From Rhizophagus sp. LPA8_4_AMF (lineage: Eukaryota > Glomeromycota > Glomeromycetes > Glomerales > Glomeraceae): a stretch of DNA of 28,287 nt. The notes below the pieces were generated by a model. It was not told the DNA's origin and did no database searches. It was given only the letters and a program-made list of their open reading frames with translations. The translations under genes and the position numbers were made by a program. Numbering within the stretch: position 1 is the first letter of the stretch; the number at the start of each line of letters is the position of its first letter. Below are positions 19,269 through 28,287 of this stretch, piece after piece. Location of the stretch: NCBI GenBank assembly GCA_021464525.1, contig JADRCO010000684.1, positions 1 through 28,287 on the forward strand, written 5' to 3'.

Positions 19269-20286
19269 GTGCCTCTACAAAGAAGAACTTCAGCTTCGGG
19301 GCGGGCCCCCCTATTTCGAACAATCAATCCCCCTTCCGCAACTTATTCTCCAATTTATTATGAGCCAGAAAGCTGGCAGTATCGAGTTGCTGAAAATTTG
19401 GTAAATTGATTGTAAAATCTTTGTTGTTAAATTCTTCATTAATTAAACGCTTCTGATGTTTTTTTTTACATAGATAAAAGGTAAAGGGTACAATGAAGTT
19501 GGCCCCTATTTGAAATATGATAAGTCAAATTCACCTGTTTTAAGCCCAACAATATTAAATATAGAAGAACACAAAATACAGAATAGGACATCGCCCAATG
19601 TTGAAGATTCAAATCCACAAATTCCGGCGACCTCAAATGATCTTAATTTGAACAATATATCTAGAGAATTCGTAGCTCCTTTATTACCTTTGAAAAAAGC
19701 AAAGATAAACAATGTTGATATATCAGTGCAAGAATCAGATGATAAAAGAGCTTCGCAAGCATCATCTGGAGGCTCATGGCCATCCTGGACTTATGTATAT
19801 TATTCTCCTCCATCAGATAGTAATAGAGATAATCTTCTACAGGATGATTCAGACATAATAATACCGGATCCTTTAACCTCCGCAGCTGCTGGTGTTGGAT
19901 CACCTGATGACAATAATAACAGTAGTAGGAAAAGCAATTCTCAAAAATCTCCATGGAGTCGTAGTAAAACTTCTTTTCCTTCAATTAAAAGACTTTCTAC
20001 AACAAGTTTTTATACGTTACCACAAAGAGCATTATATTACGTACAAGAACCATTTATTGTATGCCCCTTTGGTTCAGTTTTATTTACGATGGGATTTTTA
20101 TTTGCACCACTTTGGTGGTTTGGATCCATTTTTCCTCGACACCCAAAAACTACCGCGGATTTTCAATGGAAAAGATACAATCAATTAATGTCAATTTTTT
20201 CTTTTTTCCTGATAGCTGGTATATTGGGTATAATAATTTGGTATTTAAGATATTATAAAGAATCTAATTGGTATAACAATATTTGA
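19269..20286 (+). CDS. Serine-rich protein with two C-terminal membrane segments, unknown function
   Basis: Two exons: 19269-19400 and 19474-20286 (314 codons if started at GTG 19269). The first exon reads PLQRRTSASGRAPLFRTINP directly after a GTG where an ATG would be expected (context tcaccGTGcct). No ATG lies upstream in frame. Residues 57-235 are polar and Ser/Asn-rich, probably disordered. Membrane segments lie at about 238-264 (FGSVLFTMGFLFAPLWWFGS) and 283-302 (MSIFSFFLIAGILGIIIWYL). The linker FPRHPKTTADFQWKRYNQLM resembles a motif I associate with uncharacterised fungal serine-rich membrane proteins. I do not recognise a defined family. The true start may be non-AUG, in an unseen upstream exon, or lost. 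It is divergent from SMD3. Confidence 0.7.
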
Positions 20287-20735
20287 GAATAGAGTTTTTT
20301 TCTTTTATATAATTAATTAATTTATTTGTTTTCCTATTTAATTCTTTTTAATTTGTTTGAATAATAATTTTTTTATAGTAAGATCATGCAGATCACGTAT
20401 TATAATAACTGACCGCAGCCAGGGTCAAATAATGCATGATCTTGTGATCTACACTAGAACACCGCATGGTGATGCTTCTTTGTAATATAATGCCCCCTCT
20501 ATTTTAATTACATTGAATCCCGAAAATATAACATATTTTCAGATTTAATAATATTCTAAATTCAAGGAATTTTTTTTTTTTTTTTTCACTTTTTTTGGGA
20601 GGATATATTTTCTTTTCATTTTTGCTCGGAAAAAAGTATCTTGAAGCTCATATATTTTTAATAAAAGAGAAAGCTTTTGATTATTAACCATTGCAGAAAA
20701 TATGAATCAAACTTTTATGAGTAATCAAACATAAA
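20287..20735. other. Intergenic, convergent 3' flanks with inverted repeats
   Basis: No gene is seen. The stretch 20380-20472 stands out from the AT-rich surroundings by being GC-richer and full of inverted repeats, listed separately. A T17 run is at about 20572-20587. Confidence 0.5.
20380..20443. repeat. Nested inverted repeat (hairpin-forming)
   Basis: The 11-bp arm aagatcatgca (20380-20390) is exactly complementary to tgcatgatctt (20433-20443). An inner pair tgacc (20410-20414) and ggtca (20423-20427) is also complementary. A gatcac at 20391-20396 is answered by gtgatc at 20444-20449. It lies between two convergent genes. It could be a tiny transposon relic or a structured 3' end. Confidence 0.55.
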
Positions 20736-24189
<3,454 letters not shown>

Positions 24190-24552
24190 ACTTTGTCTCA
24201 CATTAAAGTGAGTAATCAATGATTATCGGTCGAGGTTTTTGATTCGTACACAAAAATTTTCACCGCAGTTAGTGCACACGTTTTTAGTATGTTATTTCAT
24301 ATAATTATAGAGATCAAAATGATTTTTTTTAAATATTCTTTATTGCTAATTAAAAATGTAAAAAACAAATATAATAATATTACAACGAAAAAAATATGTA
24401 TACCAAATAAATGATTTGCTCGATTAGCTTTTTTTTAAAGCCAACCTTTTTTTTTTTTTTTAAAAAAAAAAAGGACTAAAAATAAATATAATATAAAATT
24501 ACAAATATAAAAAGAGTCCTTGTGTCTTCTAATAAAAACCTTTCTATATTTG
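24190..24552 (-). promoter_or_regulatory. Region between epsin 3' end and the AAA ATPase start
   Basis: This region holds the AAA ATPase promoter and the epsin 3' UTR (both genes on the minus strand). A TTTATT at 24339-24344 (AATAAA on the minus strand) lies about 210 nt after the epsin stop. A T15-A12 palindrome flanked by cc/gg lies at about 24446-24474. No gene is seen. Confidence 0.4.
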
Positions 24553-27342
24553 TTACCAATTACCAAATCCTCCAGAATTTTGATGAAAAGGTGAATTTTG
24601 TTGATTTAATCTTGCCAAATCGTTAAGTGAGACTGGTTTATTAACGTTAGGTGTGTTAGTATTTGGTGTCTGTATTTGAAAAGGATTCTTACTTGGAGGA
24701 GTACCAAAACCACCTCCCACATCGCTTAGATCAATAAGGCTATTACTAGTTGCACTAGTTGTATTAGCTGCATAATATGAGCTTGAAAATGGTGTTATTG
24801 ACTAAAAAAAATGAGAAAATAGATCGTCAAAAGAAGTATTTTAAAGATATTAAATTCTAAAACTTTTGTTTATTCTTGCCTGATTCGCTTCTTGATTAAA
24901 TGTGTTGCTAGTACTACCGAAAAATAAATCGGTGCTTCTAGTAGTGGTAGTAGGTTGGCTAAAAGTGTTATAGCCGCCGCCACCATCTCCTCCTCCAGAC
25001 CCTCCAGCATTAAGGAATGGATTGACTTGATTTATAGAAATATCACCAGTTGAATTTGATCGTCTCGGTGATGGGACAGATAAAGTATTAGCAAAGCCAG
25101 ATCCCCTTTAAATGAAGGAAATAAATCTTAATATATTATTTATTTAATATGCATGCAAAACTAACTGATACTTACGCCGGGACACGGCGATTTCCCACAT
25201 TACCGAAGGTATCCATGCCATCTCTAAATGAAGTAAAATATTAAAAATTGAAGATACGAATCGTAATTCAATTATTATAATTCTCACCCCCCACTAGCAA
25301 TGAGTGAAGCCAATTTTGAATGTTTTTCGTCCTGTGGTTTTTTTGTTAACTACATTTTTGGTTAAATGAAGGTTAATATTAATCATAACTTAGCGAATTA
25401 CCAATTCACATATGAAAAATAGGTGAAATATTACTTCTTGTGATTGAATTAAACTGTCGAAATTAGGCTATACAAACACATTAATTTAAAAAATATATAT
25501 ATATATAACTTTAGTATTACTCATATTCAAAATTAAATGTGTGTATTAAAATTAGATGATTATTGAAGTATACCTGTTTATTAGATGATGAAAATGAATC
25601 GAATGTTGATGTTGCCAAATTAGGTGAACTAAAATTAGATGAGGACATACTGAAAGATGAAATTCCATTTGTTCCATATAAAGCAGTTGTTCCATTTGTT
25701 CCATATGAAGCAGTTGTTCCATTTGTTCCATATGAAGTAGTTGATCCAAAATCTGGTTTCTGTTGCGAAAAGTTTCCAAATGGATTATTTGAACCAACGG
25801 TTGATGTTTGATAAGATTGAGATTGTTGCATTTGATATGGATTATTATTCAACGGATTATTATTCAATGGATTATTATTCAACGGATTATTATTCAAAAG
25901 GTTATAATTAATCGAGTTTTGTGAGTTATCAATCACATCGAAAGGATCGAACTGGTTACTAGAAGTGCTACTATATTGGCTAAATTGGTTATTTCCAAAT
26001 TGAGAATTGATTGGTTGACCAAAGAAATCGGTTTGCTGCTGTGGAAATGGATTATTTCCAAATCTATAAAGTCAAATTTAAAATATAAGTTACACGATAA
26101 TAGAACGTAACGAATCAAAAAAATATAACTCACCCTGACGTGTCGATTAACGGTTTTTCATTTTGTTCGGCTAATCTGGCCAATCGTTTTTCTTCTTCCT
26201 CCTTACTTAATCTTAGTGCCTTTTCTACTTCATCATTCTCACTGTTAAATAATTAAGGTAAATACTATAATAAAATATATTTTTTTTTTAGGATGATATC
26301 ATACCTTTCTTTTATCCTTGCTTCATATTCTTGCGCAGATCTTTTACTCTCTTCAATTGCTTTTTGCATCTCGCTTTCATCATCTAAATAACCAGGTTCG
26401 ATCGACCTATCTGAAATTGAGTCATGTACATAATCATTACGACCCCCCATACGTCTTCTCATATCATCTCTATTTCGTCTTTCTTGTTTAAGCCTTTCTT
26501 CATCTTGGAGAAGGTTGGTAATTTCTTTGGCCTTCTGCCTTACTATTATTCAAACAAAATAAACCCTTTAGTTTTTATAATATGATAACAAAATGTGAAA
26601 TTATAAATAGATTACTGTAGCATACCATTTGCACCCTGGTCTTTACCCTCCTCATCAATATACTGAAATTCTGTTAAAGTCTTCACTACATATAAATTCT
26701 TTTTTGCATAACTTACAACTTGTTCTGAACCTCCGTGAAGACAATAATCCAATAATGTGAGTGCCTAATTTGTCAAAAGATACAATTATATGTCATTATA
26801 AAATTTCTTTGAAATCTAGAGTAATTTATTTAACTCACTTTGAAAACATGTCTCCAATTTTTGCCATGATCGTTTAATCTTTTGTCAATCATTTCCATGA
26901 TTTCTAAAAATTCATTACTAATTAAAAGATTTTTTTTTTAGAATGTATTTTTTACGACTTTATTATACAAAAGAAATAAATTTCAACATATTAACATAGT
27001 ATACTACTTACTGATTGTATGTTGCTTTAGCAATCTCATTCATTAAAGTACCACTTGGACCCCATGGGTCATTAGAGGTAGCAGATCGGACTTTTGCCTG
27101 AATATCTGAATACCCTTTTGTATAATTTTTTCTGTGATATAAGAAAAATGTGCGAGTGTGAGAAAAATATAAAACTTAACGGAGTGAAATTATATTATGG
27201 TTACAAACGATTTTATTTTTTTTTTTAACCAAATAGTAGATGCCGATAAGATAATCACTTCCTTGGTATAAATCAAAAAACCATTTAGAACGACATATAC
27301 TTACATTGTACGAGCAGTAGCTTTCACTACATATTTCGACAT
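24553..27342 (-). CDS. Epsin (ENTH-domain endocytic adaptor)
   Basis: Twelve exons in transcript order: 27342-27305, 27131-27012, 26917-26839, 26764-26626, 26542-26305, 26241-26134, 26063-25574, 25467-25435, 25349-25288, 25223-25176, 25105-24880 and 24801-24553, giving 609 residues. The ENTH domain (about 10-140) includes YSDIQAKVRSATSNDPWGPS, EIMEMIDKRLND and GKNWRHVFKALTLLDY, and binds PtdIns(4,5)P2. Two ubiquitin-interacting motifs follow (about 180-195, SEMQKAIEESKRS, and 206-222, DEVEKALRLSKEE). The C-terminal half is Asn/Gln/Ser-rich, with NPF motifs for EH proteins (NNPFP, NNPFGNF, VNPFL, KNPFQ) and a clathrin-box-like LIDLSD. It probably links cargo, clathrin and PI(4,5)P2 at the plasma membrane, as yeast Ent1/Ent2. 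Two in-frame minisatellites sit in exon 7 and the last intron is GC-AG. Confidence 0.95.
24802..24879 (-). other. GC-AG intron of the epsin gene
   Basis: On the minus strand the exon ends AATCAG and the intron begins GCAAGA, the strong CAG|GCAAG context typical of GC-AG introns; it ends tttttttttag. Joining the exons in phase 0 gives FNQEANQSITPFSSSYY. The nearest GT (in aaaagttttag) gives an early stop. Confidence 0.8.
25665..25745. repeat. 27-bp coding minisatellite, three units
   Basis: Three near-identical 27-bp units (25665-25691, 25692-25718, 25719-25745; the last diverges at its end) encode SYGTNGTTA-type repeats in the epsin tail on the minus strand. Period 27 keeps the frame. Confidence 0.85.
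25839..25898. repeat. 15-bp coding minisatellite, four units
   Basis: Four 15-bp units ggattattattcaa(c/t/a), 25839-25898, encode LNNNP repeats on the minus strand in epsin. They resemble NPF-like spacers (NPL, NPY) but are not NPF themselves. Period 15 keeps the frame. Confidence 0.85.
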
Positions 27343-28287
27343 TGTAATTTTATTGTATATTGAACGATCGATTAATTGTGCACAGTCTTTTGTTCAGCGT
27401 ATATATATACGTCTTCACAATGGAATTTACTTAAGACAAACGAAAAAATAGATATTGAACGATCGGGATATGTGCACGCGAATTCTTTTTATTTAATGTA
27501 TTGAGTGTAAAGTGTACCTTTTGAAAAGGAATTTATATAAACGAGCCATTGGTATTTTGTTTTCATTTATAGTATTTACAAGGTAACATCGTTGGCTGAG
27601 GTAGCCAGGTAGCCACGTTGGTCACGTTGATAGAATATAAAGTACTTGGCTGTGTAACAGAAGATTTTTTTCATGCGCTAATAATACTATGCTGAAATCG
27701 GAAGAAGTAGGATATTCATCGAAAAAATCGAAAAAAATCTTTCTCTCACTAATTAGTACCTTTTTTAACTTTTATATATTCACTTATTAGAGGATAGAAT
27801 TTCTTTTCCTTACTAGCAGTATCCTCTTTTATTTTACCTTTTTTTTTGCTTGACTTTAAAGTCTGTTAAATCATTGACATTACCGGAGAGAAGACCCGAT
27901 ACATACTCCTATTCTTTCGTTTCGTTCATGCACATTTTTTTTTATTATATAAATAATCACCGGATATAATGAACCTGTTAAACCTGTTAAATCAATTACA
28001 CAATTACACTTGATATATCAGCCTGCCATATGTGAGATGTGATTTGATTTGTTTATATAACCCACTACTGCCGCATTTGCCGCATTGTTATTTACATAAA
28101 AACGTGACTCACCAGCCACTTTATACTACCAATTATGGGGGTCGTCTAAAGCCATGTTCGATCACGTGACTTCGAAAAAATCGTTTTTTTAAAATAAAAC
28201 TTTTCGCTGCATATACAACCTTTTCAAATACATATACTAGATGTATTTTTGCCTCCTCTGCAAGTTTACTTAGAGCACAGAGTGGGG
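27343..28287. other. Upstream region of epsin; no gene seen
   Basis: No coding region or RNA gene is recognised in these 945 bp. Visible features are a bipartite direct repeat near the epsin start (listed separately), an 8-bp tandem ggtagcca at about 27599-27614, a short tandem around aacctgttaaacctgttaaat (about 27971-27991) and a CACGTG palindrome in gatcacgtgac at about 28159-28169. The far end may belong to the promoter of a gene beyond the window. Confidence 0.45.
27357..27477 (-). promoter_or_regulatory. Duplicated bipartite motif and palindromic TATA element upstream of epsin
   Basis: atattgaacgatcg occurs at 27357-27370 and 27452-27465. Each copy is followed after 5-6 nt by tgtgcac (27377-27383 and 27471-27477). 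Between them is a perfect 14-bp palindrome, cgtatatatatacg (27398-27411), which can act as a TATA box on either strand. The first copy lies 15 bp upstream of the epsin ATG, so at least that copy may be in the transcript leader. Confidence 0.5.

Noticed and set aside
24446-24474. T15-A12 palindrome as a functional hairpin
   Set aside because: It is low-complexity homopolymer sequence, common in AT-rich DNA and prone to length error.
27580-27660. Possible tRNA-like stretch (ggtagccaggtagccacg)
   Set aside because: I could not form an acceptor stem or a T-loop (GTTCRAAYC), and it is explained by an 8-bp tandem.

Overview
This window looks like nuclear DNA of an early-diverging, AT-rich, intron-dense fungus. 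The best guess is an arbuscular mycorrhizal fungus of the Rhizophagus type (Glomeromycotina); this is inferred from gene style and not proven. The clues are about 78 short introns (mostly 50-150 nt) in ten of eleven genes, fungal-type housekeeping genes (ERV2 with a CGC shuttle, PI synthase, SmD3, LIN1/CD2BP2), a DNMT1-like cytosine methyltransferase, a decayed KCTD-type BTB gene and the end of a DNA transposon. I worked out the exon models by hand from splice signals, reading frame and family motifs. Every multi-exon model closes in frame.

Layout, left to right: a transposon-end repeat (1-97); a BTB/KCTD pseudogene (551-1231, +); LIN1/CD2BP2-like GYF protein (1605-2912, -); FAAH-like amidase (3080-5541, +); CoA-type Nudix hydrolase (5743-6619, +); ERV2-like sulfhydryl oxidase (6755-7468, -); ASCC2/CUE3-like ribosome-quality-control protein (7829-10712, +); RFTS-BAH-BAH cytosine-C5 methyltransferase (11071-16269, +); phosphatidylinositol synthase (16581-17789, +); SmD3 (18293-18833, -); a two-pass membrane protein of unknown function with no visible ATG (19269-20286, +); a tandem AAA ATPase resembling SPATA5L1/AFG2B (20736-24189, -); and an epsin (24553-27342, -). 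The last 945 bases hold no gene I can see, only upstream DNA of the epsin gene.

The genes are individually ordinary housekeeping genes and do not form an operon or cluster. Loose themes are RNA and ribosome biology (LIN1, SmD3, ASCC2, AFG2-like ATPase) and lipid and membrane work (amidase, PI synthase, epsin). The most notable signals are in splicing: a candidate U12-type AT-AC intron in the ASCC2-like gene (8935-9026), a 7-nt microexon in the amidase (5035-5041), a 14-nt microexon in the methyltransferase (15510-15523) and a GC-AG intron in the epsin gene (24802-24879). A probable small transposon sits in the longest methyltransferase intron. I found no evidence for a new multi-gene system, no tRNA or rRNA gene and no CRISPR array.
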